From positions 248,001-312,000 of the forward strand of contig CANTFK010000766.1 of NCBI GenBank assembly GCA_947646735.1: DNA of 64,000 bases, written 5' to 3'. A program made the translations under genes and the position numbers. The stretch is from Peronospora farinosa. Taxonomy: Eukaryota; Oomycota; Peronosporomycetes; Peronosporales; Peronosporaceae. The notes beneath the pieces are model-generated. The model was not told the DNA's origin, searched no databases, and was given only the letters and a program-made list of their open reading frames with translations. This document shows positions 31,822 to 42,136 of this stretch, piece after piece (the stretch's first letter is position 1; each line of letters opens with the position of its first letter).

Positions 31822-31865
31822 TTTCAGAGCGTCCTACTGGTTGGAACGGAGGTCCGGGTCCCCCG

Positions 31866-32234
31866 GTGGCAGCCCAACCTTCCAGTCCTCCTGCGCTACG
31901 CGCACGGTTAAATGCCACCACTACGAGTGGTGATTCACGTCTGATTATTGTCAGTTTACATGTCGCCGGCGTCCGGCGACCTCTGCGAGCACTCCTGTAC
32001 TCAGGAGCAACAAATAATTTCTTTCGTGAATCTTGTTTATCGATGCTGCCTCCCAGCATTCATGTCCGTGAGGGACCTGGCAAAGTCGTCGTCAAGTTGG
32101 CTGACGGGAAACCACACCGCGTATTGCGGCGCGAAGTGTCGTTGCCGTACACGTTGGATGGTTTTCGCAGTAATGATGATTTTTTGGTGATAGCGATGAA
32201 TTATGCATTCGATTGCATACTGGGCATACCATAG
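31866..32234 (+). pseudogene. Gypsy-2 retropepsin, catalytic Asp replaced
   Basis: A 122-codon ORF matches Gypsy retropepsin: a beta strand LIIVSLHVAGVRRPLRALL, then YSGATNNFF where the family has DSGA(T/S), then VKLADGKPHRV and MNYAFDCILGIP. The catalytic Asp codon is TAC (Tyr). The ORF ends in a stop after GIP, where the G(M/I)PWL motif should continue. This copy could not process a polyprotein. Confidence 0.82.
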
Positions 32235-32454
32235 CTGGCACGTTATAAGCCCCAGATCGACTGGTTAGCCAGATCAGTGAGACGTCAACGCAAGTTTTTA
32301 CCCATCTCTTGGTATCTCCAAGTGACTGGCCGAACGTCATAGTCGTGGATCTTGCCTCCACGACGCTGGCGGTGCACAGAGCGAGCGATGGCCCTCTCTG
32401 CACTGCTTGTGCTGTTCTTTGAGACACAAGTAACAGTGACTTCTCGCTACAGAG

Positions 32455-32910
32455 CGAAGAGGACGACGAGGACGACGCGGTCGAACAGGGGTTCCCGCGC
32501 GTCATTGATGCGGTTGAACAGGGGTTCCCGCACGTGAATGCAGTGGTTGAACCGGGGTTCCCATCTGCACCTATTGTGGTCGAGCAGGGGATCCTACAAG
32601 GGCATTGTGACGACGAGCAAGAGCTCGCCAACGAGTGTGACGTGGAAGGACAGGAGTCCCCACGCGAGAGCATTAGGTCGAACCGGGGTTCCCATCATCA
32701 CCCACTGTGGTCGAATTGAGGTTCCCACATGGGCATATTGTGGTCGAGCAGGGGCTCCCACACGAGTACAACGTGGGCGGACAGGAGTCCCCACGCGAGA
32801 ACATGATGGTCGAACCGAGATTCCCACATGGGTATATTGTGGTTAAGCAGGGGCTCCCACACGGGTTTACGGCGGCCGAGCAGGAGCTCCCGCATCGAGT
32901 GTCGGAGGTA
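32455..32910 (+). repeat. Repetitive peptide segment in Gypsy-2 linker
   Basis: Between protease and RT the coding strand holds about ten degenerate units whose translation centres on VEQG(F/L)P, for example [22 protein letters not shown] and VVKQGLPHGFT. Units are about 33-42 bp. A frame change near 32,700 divides the array. It follows an acidic run EEDDEDD. Confidence 0.75.
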
Positions 32911-33132
32911 GAGTTTGGGGTACTTCCGTCTAGTGTTTCCGGCATCGTGGATGAAGACATCCAGTGCCTAGAGGGGGGGGGGGTGATGGTTTATCATCTG
33001 ACTACGGTTCGCCAGCTTCGAGTAGTGACTCAAAGCACGATGGGGACAACAGCACCGAGAATTTAGCGTTGTAATGTTTCCACACTATCGTGTACGTGGA
33101 AGGGAGCCCGCAAAGGCGCCAATATATCGAAG

Positions 33133-34055
33133 TTGAGAGTCCTCCTGGTGATGCGTCTTTCATTAAAAGCCTTCCAGGGCTTTCCTGAAAGCATTTCCTA
33201 CGTGACCTTAAGAGAGGCACTGTGTATAAACACTAACGAGGTGGTTGCCGTGGCAAACGAGGAGCATATGGCGCTTCCTCGAAGCGCTGAGCCAAAGTCA
33301 GCGCGTGAAGAAAGGTTTGCGTCACAGTCATGGGAGGCTCTGCGAGAGTATGGTAATCTTGTCTACGATATTGCTCGTAAGTATGCAGACGTGTTCCCGG
33401 ACAAGAGTCCGGCTGATCCTCCTGCTGACCGTGGTGTTCGACACGAGATTGATCTCATGCCAGAGTCGAAGTATTGTGTGACACGGCAGTGGCCGTTTCC
33501 TCGAGATCAAGTCGAAGCTATTGACGCATTCTTCGAAGGCTGCCGCAAGGCGGGTCATTAGCGTGAGAGTATCTCACCACATTTGAGTCCAATCTTCTGC
33601 GTGAAGAAGGCTACGAGAGACTGGCGGATAGTGCGTGCGTTAAAAAAGCTAAATGATGCCACTATTCCTGCATTAACGCCTACTCCCAGGAAGGAAATGG
33701 TGTTGAATTCCATGTCCGGAAGTGTCATCTTTCGTGCCATCGACTTGACCGATGAATTTTACCAGATTTTGATACGACCAGCGATATCCCACGAACAGCG
33801 GTGAGCACCCCGAGTGGCATGTAATGGGAGTGGCGGGTTATGCCACAAGGATTGAAGAACGCTCCGGCCACTTTCAATTGCATGGTGTCTCAAGTGTTGA
33901 GACCACTTCGAAACTTTACTTCGAGTTATTTCGAAGACATCTTGGTTCACAGTCGCGCCGAGGCCAACCATAACGATGTCCAAAATCACCTTCAACACAT
34001 GATACGTGTTTCAAGTTATGAGGGACAACAAGCTATACGCGAATCTTAAGAAGTG
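33133..34055 (+). pseudogene. Gypsy-2 reverse transcriptase, first part
   Basis: Motifs in order: HEIDLMPESKYCVTRQWPF, FCVKKATRDWRIVRALKKLN, TPRKEMVLNSMSGSVIFRAI, DLTDEFYQILI, MPQGLKNAPATFNCMVSQV, then SYFEDILVHSRAE. The catalytic YFDD is YFED, with the first Asp changed to Glu. A stop near 33,560 and a shift near 33,805 break the frame, and the solo LTR at 34,056 cuts the domain. Confidence 0.86.
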
Positions 34056-34326
34056 TGTAACGGGCTAAGGACCCGTTACCGTCTTACACTAAAAGGGCGT
34101 TGAGGAAGCGCTCTTAATTAACTCGTAAATATAACTCTGTTTTATTTTTGTTTTAGTTTTAAATCGCATTGAGTGCGAATATGTTCCCTAGCTCATGGGA
34201 AACACTCAATAATGAGCCAATAATAAAATGACGCGCAGTATCCGCTAATCGGATACTGCCTTATGCCTATTTATGTAATTATGTATTAATCCTATAAATA
34301 CTTATGTAATAAGTAGACCCATTACA
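34056..34326 (-). repeat. Nested solo LTR inside Gypsy-2 RT
   Basis: A 271-bp sequence beginning TGTAACGGGC and ending CCATTACA is flanked by AAGTG (34,051-34,055) and AAGTT (34,327-34,331), a target duplication with one later change. RT coding sequence resumes after it. It resembles the reverse complement of LTR A and LTR C, including TTTTATTTTTGTT, so it is a diverged member of the same LTR family in minus orientation. Confidence 0.85.
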
Positions 34327-34371
34327 AAGTTTGTCTTTCGTGCACCGAAAATATCGGTGTTTAATTTCTAA

Positions 34372-35287
34372 GTGAATAAATCGGGAGTTCGAGCTGATCC
34401 AGATAAGGTGTCGTTCATCTTTTCTTTGCCCACACCCAAGAACCCTACGGAGTTGCGCCAGTGGCTCGGCTTGGCTAATTTACTTGCATTAGTATACAAA
34501 GGAGTATGCTGGTTCTATACAGCTTTTGTCGTCACTTTTGAAGAAAGACCCACTTAATCGTGGCGTCCCGATCATCAAGCAGCGTTATAAGCATTGAAGA
34601 AGATTCTGGCGTCAGAACCAGTGCTGGTCCTACCAGACGACTCCAAGCCGTTCATGCAATGCCAATAATTTCGCAAAAGGTTGTGCCCTCATGCAGTTTA
34701 ATGATGAGGGCCGCGAACGAGTCGTAAGATATCAGTCGCGACAGATGAAGCCAGCTGAGAAGAACTATCCGGTATACGACAAGGAGTTGTTAGCGATGCG
34801 CTACTCACTCATCAAGTTTCGCGTGCATCTGCTTGGTGAACGCACATTGCTTTGTATACCGATCATGCATACGCTGCGCACAGAGATGAAGAGCCCACAC
34901 CTGTCCCAACAGATGGCATGATGGCTCTCATTCTTCGCTGAGTACAACTTCGTCGTGCATAACAAGCCAGTAAAGACCAATATTCTCGCTGACGCTATGT
35001 CACGACATCCCGACTACGATCCTCGGACTGCTCTGAGTCGTCAGGCGACTGATGACGAGGATAATGATGACCGATGTGTAATGTGTGTATCGCTGAACTT
35101 AATTCGGGTTACACCCGAGCCGTGTTTATTTGATGAGATCGTCGCAGCGTACAAGGGTGAATCAGATTATGGAAAAATTATCGAATATATGCGTGCTCCC
35201 AGCGATGCTGCACTGGGAGCCTTATCCCGAACCAAGCGCGACCATAATCATCGATACAATTTAGACGGAGATTTGCTTTGTGTATAG
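34372..35287 (+). pseudogene. Gypsy-2 RT connection and RNase H
   Basis: Segments SGVRADPDKV, PTELRQWLGLANLL, ALMQFNDEGRERVVRYQSRQ, KELLAMRYSLIKFRVHLLGE, SPHLSQQMA and LADAMSRHPDYDP follow the Gypsy order. Several stops and shifts separate them, and part of the RNase H start is missing (NFAKGCALMQ follows an altered DAS). Confidence 0.85.
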
Positions 35288-36680
35288 CATCGATCAATTC
35301 GATGCCTCTCGCACGGTGATCGCCAACAACATAGATTTGCGTGCAAGAATCATCCACGAGTATCACGATGCCCCTGCTGGCGGTCATTTAGGCCGCGAAA
35401 AGATTTTCGCGGCTGTGTCTCGAGACTTCTTCTGGCCCCACATGCACAAGTATGTACGCAGTTGGATCCGAATGTGCGAAATATGCCAGCGTGTGAAGCC
35501 ATCTCCATCGTAGCAGACCTCCCTTGCGACCGTTGCCGATTGCAGCCGAGTCTTGGAGATCAGTTTTGATGGACTTCACCTTCGGGCTCGCGCCCGATAG
35601 TCAAGCTCAAACGGGCATCTTGGTTTATGTGTGCTCGATTCAGCAAGATGACACATCTAGTGCCTGTTCACGCTAAGATCACCCGGCAGATATCGCGGCG
35701 CACTTTATTGACGCGGTGTTCCGTCATCTGAGCCTGCCAGAACTATTGTTGCGAAAAGCGATCCACGATTTACGTCCGCATTTGGGACGTCACTGTTCGA
35801 GCTTCAAGGGACAAAACTACAGATGTCGACAGCGGCCCATCCGGAAACGGATGGGCAAACCGAGAGCGTAAACCGGGTCCTCGGAGACGTTCTTTAAAGT
35901 CATGCTACGTCATTCACAAGTTGAGCTTTATTGTTACCACTTGCTAATGAGTTTGCACTCAACAACGCCGTAAACGCGTCAACAGGGTTGACGCCATTTT
36001 TTTGTGAATTTGGCTTGTCACCCTCGTGTTTCTACTTTCCTTGTCATGAGGAGACCCACGACACCTAGTGGCTCCACTCGGGGGGGATAAAGGTGATAAA
36101 CAAGGGTCGAGTGCAGATCACGGTACTTCGAGCGCGAATTTAGTAATCCGATCCAAGGCAAAGACTGCTGCTTTGACGCCACGAGACGTGGCGTCCCCAT
36201 TATCTCGATGGACTGCGCAGACATTGATTGATTCGTTTTGGGTAAGCGTTCGCCTACTGCCAGCTACGCTTCGATTAAGTCGGCGCGACCAATTAATGAC
36301 ATGGCTGCGTCGTACTTTATACTCCAACGTCAAGCCATAACCCGTTTTGTACGCGACGCACTATAGTCTGCGGTAGACCAACAGAAAGAGAACGATGACA
36401 AACATGCCAGAAAGATTATGAGCAAGTTGGCAAAAGGTGATCGTGTATTATTATTGACTGAGGTCTAAGGGATTCAGCGGTCAATAACCTGGGCGTGAGT
36501 AAACTCGCTCCACGCTTCATCGATCCATTCAAGGTTCTGAAGGCAATTGGCGACGCTTATACACTCGATGTTCCATCATCATTGCGACTCCACACGACAT
36601 TCTATGTCGGACGGCTAAAGGAATATCGCCCGGCTACGCTTCACGGCTTGGCTCCGATGGCTACGCGAAAGGGTGTATGA
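35280..36680 (+). pseudogene. Gypsy-2 integrase
   Basis: The HHCC finger is readable: HEYHDAPAGGHLGREKIF, then WPHMHKYVRSWIRMCEICQR. The catalytic core (about 35,560-36,000) is broken by stops, although AHPETDGQTE-like and ALNNAVNAST-like sequence can be followed. The C-terminal barrel reads KLAPRFIDPFKVLKAIGDAY and LRLHTTFYVGRLKEYRPA (36,495-36,680). Integrase would join cDNA to the chromosome; this copy is dead. Confidence 0.85.
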
Positions 36681-37016
36681 GAATGCTTGAAATGAAGATC
36701 GCCTCTGCTTCGTTCATGTCATTGAAGGATGCCAATCTTGTGACTCGACGATACGCCCACCTCATGACAAATGGCGACGACACATCGCTGAGTGTCCACT
36801 CAGAGAACGATGTTGGATTGCGAGATATGAGCGAAGCCTGAGAGAACAGAGAAACGCATTATTCGTGGTGCACCTCGCTGGCAGCCCCACTCGCAACAGC
36901 GGAGTAAATCTTCGCTGAATAATTAGCGCAGGGTAGCGACACGTTCGCCTGCCCGTCCTGCTGCACATTTCTCGCCTCGTAGTCGTGGTGAAATGTATTC
37001 ACCACGACGTTCTCGT

Positions 37017-37295
37017 TCACGGCATCGTTTTGTTCTCAACGGCGTGGGTGACCTCACCGCTCTCGTTTGTCACGAGAGCATTCGCTTTCTCGCTCGCGTC
37101 GGAATAGCCCGACTCCATGGTCTCGTACGACTGAAGAACATCTGGAACGTCACGAAAGAGAAAGGATCGCGGTTCCCATGTATCCTGCTCGGGAGGATAT
37201 CCAATCCAACGTAATCGGTACCTGCGCGCGGATGAAACCACGCGCTTCTCATGGGACGATTGTTGTACTGCTTGAAAAGGTCCCTCGTGACCCAT
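37017..37295 (-). pseudogene. Chromodomain fragment, inverted inside Gypsy-2
   Basis: The minus-strand ORF reads RRYRLRWIGYPPEQDTWEPR, then DVPDVLQSYE, a clear retrotransposon chromodomain. In chromoviruses this follows the integrase C-terminus in the same direction and targets heterochromatin marks. Here it lies about 340 bp after the integrase end but on the opposite strand, so either a segment was inverted or another element inserted. Confidence 0.8.
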
Positions 37296-37639
37296 AATGC
37301 GGTCTAAATCCAGCGCACCTGTACCTCCGCATCAATAAGCGGAGGTAGGCCCCCACGAAGGTAATACTGGCGTCCTGGTTACCCAGTACGATGTTGATCA
37401 GGCTGTGAGAAAAGCTGCCAATGCTAAGCTGAATGCTGAGGCTGCCAGTGAGCGTACTGTTCAGGCGGAGAAGACTGCGAGTGAGACCCGGAAGTCGAAC
37501 CGTGAACTGCTAGAACGGGTAAGGGTTCTGGAGCGCCAGGTGCTTGGTTGTGTACAGACGGCATCGCAACCGCGTCCGATGTCATCGGCGCGTCGAGCAC
37601 GATGAGAAGGCCGATCGACTTACGGACCCCTGAATCCGG

Positions 37640-38030
37640 CACCCGTCTCTCTGAGCGTGCGTGTGGCTACTGATGTACCTCAATATGTATTGTAGGTATT
37701 TTCCCTACTTCTCTCAACATCATAGGGAGTTAACTGAGCATTTGGAGCATTTAATTGGTAAACAATCCCTGGAAAATCTTTTTAATTGTCCTCCTCAGCA
37801 ACATGTTGCTCAATTGGAGCAATACGAGGCGTTTGTGCTCGGACAGCGTAGAAATGCGTCCGAGGTAAACAGCCAAACAGCAGTTGAGTCCATCAGTAAG
37901 ACTTAAGATGAGCTTTTGCGTGAGCAAGCTCAAAAGGAGGCGCTCAACAGAGCTGTTGAGACTCTCTATGCCCGGTCTAATCAGCTAAGGACCATTCGGA
38001 TGGACTCTCCGAAGTTTGATGGGACTGCGC
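37640..38030 (+). pseudogene. Gypsy-1-like gag N-terminal fragment
   Basis: Sequence from the CCCGTCTCTCTGAGCGTGCG segment onward matches the start of Gypsy-1 gag (13,920 down to about 13,560 on the minus strand). The 82-codon ORF shares CPPQQHVAQLEQYEAFVLGQ and RNASEVNSQTAVESISKT with it. Similarity fades after MDSPKFDGTA (about 38,025). It lies in Gypsy-2, just before its 3' end. Confidence 0.85.
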
Positions 38031-38473
38031 GCTGATGGAGTGATCGGCGCGAAGTTCCTCTTGATTGGCGAGCCACAGTTGGAAGCTGCAACCATCCTCG
38101 AGCATCCGATTCCAACGTCGGATGAAGGCGCACCAAGAACGTTGCAGGGCCTCGTATCCGATTCCATCCAGACTCTTTCCACGCAATTTCGAAATCGGCG
38201 GAAGTAGTCCCGCATCGTGTCCAGTGAGTCTGGAGCGCGAGCTCCGAACAAGTCATACAGTGGCTAAGGTATGAGTAACGTATTTTGACGGGCTTAATTC
38301 ATTTTAGGTAAAATTTGTACGATCCGATGTTGCGCCATGATGCTGGTAGCTGCACTCCCGCTGATGGTGCTTGGGAGTGCTGCAGTATTGCGTGACGTGT
38401 TTTCGGACCTCGCTTGTTCGTTTGTGAAGTTCGGGGTTTCGACAGTTGAGCACTCACGGTTAGTGAGTGCTGT

Positions 38474-38489
38474 TTTGAGAAGGGGGTGA
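38474..38489 (+). other. Polypurine tract of Gypsy-2
   Basis: TTGAGAAGGGGGTGA ends directly at the TGTAATGG start of LTR B, as expected for the plus-strand primer. Confidence 0.75.
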
Positions 38490-38820
38490 TGTAATGGGCC
38501 ACATTACATACATAGCATTAACATAGATAAACAATTACATATGTAGGCAGGTGCTGTGCCCGAATAGCGGGCACGGCGTGGCAATTTATTATTGGTTTAT
38601 TATTGGGGCCTAAAGTCCCAATATGGACCAATGATAAATCAATCTGAAAATGTGTGGTTTCCGAAAGGCAGGAACACTGTCGTATTTATTATGATTTAAT
38701 TCTTCGTAAGTAGTATGAAGGAAAACAAATATATAAATTTACTGAATACCTGTTACTTGGGCTTAAGTCTTTCTCAAGCGCACGTGTGAGCTAGTGACGG
38801 TACGTTCTAGCCCCATTACA
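38490..38820 (+). repeat. LTR B (3' LTR of Gypsy-2)
   Basis: Begins TGTAATGGGCCACATTACA and ends CCCCATTACA. Near-identical to LTR A except for about 13 extra bases at the start and scattered changes. Confidence 0.92.
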
Positions 38821-38945
38821 CTCGGTAACCTGTACCCTTGACCCCTTGGTGACCTGTTCCCCTGTCCTTCTCGATGACCTGTACCCAAGACCCCTTGGTG
38901 ATGTTTCTCTTGGTGACCAGTACTCTTGTACCTCGGTTGAACCAT
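38821..38945. repeat. Degenerate minisatellite, right of Gypsy-2
   Basis: Blocks such as GGTAACCTGTACCCTTGACC, TTGGTGACCTGTTCCCCTG and GATGACCTGTACCCAAGACC repeat about every 25 bp. The same kind of sequence lies left of LTR A. Confidence 0.65.
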
Positions 38946-39654
38946 GGGACCTTGCGAGGCCTAATTATGGTAATTTCCTCGAGGGAGTGAGTGACCTGGA
39001 TTTCTTTGCTTCTTTTACAATATTCTTAAGAAACCTTAATTCTCCTGGCATTTCTCTACAAATCCCTATTTTTTGGACAGGGATTACAAGACCTTTCACA
39101 GCAAACCACCCTGCGATTGGACCCAGCACAACGTAAAGGACAAGGCACAAGATCACAAGATGGCTCAAGTGGTCAGAAGGTCAAGTGAATTAAGTCCTAC
39201 ATTTGGACAAGGCGGTCTCATGATCGATCAGGGTGACTCTAGTAGAGCACCCTGGTAACCCTTGATCGCGTGAAAATTTCCACGCAATCACCCCCCCCAA
39301 TCTTCAATAGGGTCAAATTCAGCATCGACTTGAGTCCACCGATTGATACCCGCCCTACACAAGGTGAGAAAGATAGGCTGCACGGAAACGAAGTACCCCC
39401 TCCGATACTCGGTTGTCTAGCGCCAGTGGAGACGTGGGATTACATAGAAAAAATTGATCGCCACTCTACCACATTATGGATGCCTACATATATACTATCA
39501 GCGTAGAATTTGTGCTCCTATCTGTCGGAACGTTGGCTCATACCTTGTGAAGCGCTATAGATAGATGTCTATGTATACTTTCACCGTACGCCATGTTCGT
39601 CGGAATGACGTGTAAACACCCCACTTTTCGATAATAATTGCGAAAAAGTCAATC
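38946..39654. other. Intergenic, no gene seen
   Basis: Low-complexity and unassigned sequence between the Gypsy-2 flank and the membrane-protein gene. A run of C near 39,291 is the only visible feature. Confidence 0.4.
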
Positions 39655-39664
39655 ATGATGGCGC

Positions 39665-40156
39665 TTGTCCGTCGGTTATCTTACGATCGCGGTTTACGAT
39701 TGTGATCAGGCTTGGCATTCTGACAAATTAGATTTCGATAAATTTGGGAAGGCTCATTCTCACACGTCGCACATGAACTTTTGCGAATTTAGTGACACAG
39801 TAAGTTCGTATTCCTTCAGAAATTATTACGATTTTGGTGGAATGGGGCTACAGGGGCTGGTGGTAACAGGTGCCTACGTGTCTGGAGCGGTATGCATCGT
39901 TCTATTTACTTTGACTATCAGCTGGCTCGTCGTGTGGAAGTGCGTGCTGGCCAAGATGCCGTTTATTCAGGAGCTCTTCGATTTAAAGCCCAAGAAATTG
40001 TCGGCACATGACGAAAAGTCTATTTCTTTCCAGGACCGATACAAAGCTTACAAACGGGTAGATGCATGTATTTCCAGCAATACTGCAACTCCAAGTGTAT
40101 TGACAGTTGCACACAATGTATTGTTTCTACGTATTCATTGCAGAAACGGCACTTGA
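39665..40156 (+). CDS. Hypothetical single-pass membrane protein
   Basis: The open frame gives about 160 residues with one strong hydrophobic segment (about 66-94, including GAYVSGAVCIVLFTLTIS), a short His/Ser-rich part before it and a basic, charged part after it. The frame opens with TTG; two ATG codons just upstream (39,655 and 39,658) are in another frame and stop after 16 codons, so the true start or a first exon is unresolved. A GT-AG intron from about 40,057 to 40,139 would join it to a second ORF containing DEKNLRLERNVAGKKLVSSY. No family recognised. Its 3' end converges on the next gene. Confidence 0.55.
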   Translation: MSVGYLTIAVYDCDQAWHSDKLDFDKFGKAHSHTSHMNFCEFSDTVSSYSFRNYYDFGGMGLQGLVVTGAYVSGAVCIVLFTLTISWLVVWKCVLAKMPFIQELFDLKPKKLSAHDEKSISFQDRYKAYKRVDACISSNTATPSVLTVAHNVLFLRIHCRNGT

Positions 40157-40267
40157 CGAAAAAAATTTAAGACTCGAGAGAAACGTTGCAGGAAAAAAAC
40201 TAGTGAGCAGCTACACATCAAGTGAATGCTCTCAAATAAAGTATTCGTGTGTTGTTCTTTTTAATCT

Positions 40268-40687
40268 TCACCTCACAAGCCACTTGCCACCAGCTCCTTC
40301 CTCACCATTGTCATTCTGCTGTAATTGACGGACCAATTCCAAGTACTCATTGGAACTCTCAGAAGCAGGAAGTCGGTTATTACTAGTGCTACTTTGCACC
40401 TCCACTGCTTTTCTCTTATAAGTCGCTAACGTCATTCTCTCCTCCAGTGAAAGCTTTGTTGATGCAGCGACTTGGGTCTCAATAGTTTCCATTCGGGATT
40501 TCGCTAATGCCACTTCACGCTTTCGACGAATCTCCTCGTCGTCTCCAGCAGTTGGTGGTTCATTAGCAACTCCATATTTCCGTTCAGCTGTTTCTGGATC
40601 CCAATCACGCAGTACATCTAGTGCTGGTTTCTCTACTTGAGCCTGCACTTCTGGTGGTAATTTCCAGTAGCTTCGTCCCAGTGCCAT
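40268..40687 (-). CDS. Hypothetical charged protein
   Basis: A 139-residue product opens with MALGRSYWKLPPEVQAQVEK and continues with DWDPETAERKYGV and a long charged, helix-prone segment (about 50-95). The C-terminus is rich in Asn, Gln, Glu and Gly. Codon use and the ATG context look genuine. No domain or family recognised, and no signal or membrane segment. It lies 231 bp downstream of PEX7 on the same strand. Confidence 0.65.
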   Translation of the reverse strand: MALGRSYWKLPPEVQAQVEKPALDVLRDWDPETAERKYGVANEPPTAGDDEEIRRKREVALAKSRMETIETQVAASTKLSLEERMTLATYKRKAVEVQSSTSNNRLPASESSNEYLELVRQLQQNDNGEEGAGGKWLVR

Positions 40688-40917
40688 GTTGAAATAATAC
40701 GTCCGCTGTCAAGAGAAGTACACGTACTTATTAGCCTCATAAAATGACTAGGAGATCAAACAAAGCATTTCACACTAATGCAAAGGTGTACCCCACTACT
40801 TGCATCTACGTGCTGCGTCCAAAAGCCTGTTTTCTTAGGTGTCTCCATCTTGTCCTCATAAACGTCGAAAATAATGCGTTCGATCGCGCAAACGAACTTT
40901 ACGATCTAACTACGAAC

Positions 40918-42136
40918 TTAACACGGCGACGACGGTGGGCCACCAAAGTAGTTCCACACGACTGCTTGTCGATCCCACGAACATGAAGCCACTAGACCAT
41001 CTACAAAGAGGCTAAAGTCAAAGCCAAAGACGAATTCACTGTGGTGTTGCGCGTTCTGAAGTCTCGGATATGGTGGTTTGGTATTCCAGATTCCAACCGA
41101 CATGTCATACGACACCGATGCGATCACGTCTGGATCATGAGGCGAGCACTTGATCTTTTTCACGGCATAATTATGTCCTGGAAACATCCGCACTTCACGT
41201 GCCAAGTTTCGAATGTCCTTTGATAGAAAGAGGTTTGTCATGAGATATAATTGTGAGTTTCCAAGAGGCGAGCTTGTCACGTACCCAAACTTTGATAGAA
41301 CAGTCGGTCGATCCAGACACTACTTCAAATTGGTTGTACTTGTTCCAGTCTAAAGCAAGCACTTCATTGCCATGTGCAGCAATGGTAGTGATAGCACGTC
41401 CGCTATTGAGGTCCCAGATCTTCACTGTGCCATCTCCCGAACACGAAGCGACAAGTGAGTTATCTTGCGTGCTCCACACTGCATTGTACACAGCACTAGA
41501 GTGTTCACTAAGTGTCAACACTGAATGGGGCACCTCTGGCTTCCAGATCTTGATACTGCCGTCCCACGACGCCGAAGCGAACGAATCTTTTGCAACCAGA
41601 TTCCAGTTGACTCCGGACACTTCGTGCTTGTGTTCATGGTAGTTTTGAATTGGAAACTGGTCTCGTGTCTCCAAATGCCAAAGCTTCACGGATCCATCGG
41701 CACAAGAGGTCACTAGCTCTTGTCCATGGTTCTCACTCCACGCACAGTCGTATACGCCCTGGGGTGTATCAAAAGCTCGAATCTGTAGTATAACAGCATC
41801 ATTGGATCAATTCTCGTTTTTTATGATAATTTTACCAATAAACCACTTCTTTTCTCACGGGTGTTAAACCTCCTTCTGGCAACATCTCGTACACATATTG
41901 TCGTCCATTACCTACAATACCAAAGTATTGCGCCGTTCCGACTGCTACTAAAGTATCTACAAATGGGCTGAACTCGACCTAATAGTGATAATATTTTCGA
42001 AACAGAGCGTCTTCTTGTAAGAATATAAAGCAGTTTTTTTAATCCGTAATAATAATAATAATAATAATAAAATCATTATTGTTTGTACCGAATACCCGTG
42101 AAATTGCGTCTGCGTCTTTCGTGCTTGGAGGAACAT
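40918..42136 (-). CDS. PEX7: Peroxin 7, receptor for PTS2 cargo
   Basis: Four exons (42,136-42,089; 41,978-41,859; 41,782-41,285; 41,217-40,918) joined at GT-AG sites keep one frame and give 321 residues, the usual PEX7 length. The start reads MFLQARKTQTQFHGYS, followed by VEFSPFVDTLVAVGTAQYFG, the PEX7 N-terminus. WD repeats follow: SGDGTVKIWDL, SGSTDCSIKVWDIRNL, SYDMSVGIWN, and QHHSEFVFGFDFS with SCSWD. PEX7 binds the N-terminal PTS2 signal in the cytosol and carries cargo to the peroxisome with a PEX5 or PEX20 partner. The third intron (41,218-41,284) is only 67 bp. The ATG at 42,136 is the first in frame. Confidence 0.9.
42047..42070. repeat. (TAA)8 microsatellite in PEX7 intron 1
   Basis: Eight perfect TAA units lie inside the first intron of PEX7, a likely length-variable site. 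Confidence 0.95.

Larger units (their letters stand above)
30442..38820 (+). mobile_element. Gypsy-2: plus-strand Ty3/Gypsy retrotransposon
   Basis: LTR A (30,442-30,759) and LTR B (38,490-38,820) flank gag with a CCHC knuckle, retropepsin, a repetitive linker, RT, RNase H and integrase, all on the plus strand. A TGG-type primer site follows LTR A and a purine tract precedes LTR B. A solo LTR of a related family interrupts RT. The region after integrase is scrambled, with an inverted chromodomain and a Gypsy-1-like gag piece. Catalytic residues are lost in protease and RT, so it is dead. No exact target duplication is seen, perhaps because it lies in a tandem repeat. Confidence 0.9.

Noticed and set aside
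32092..32673. A 193-codon minus-strand ORF in Gypsy-2, rich in Ser, Cys and Thr
   Set aside because: It is antisense to the repetitive linker; the repetitive composition explains its length.
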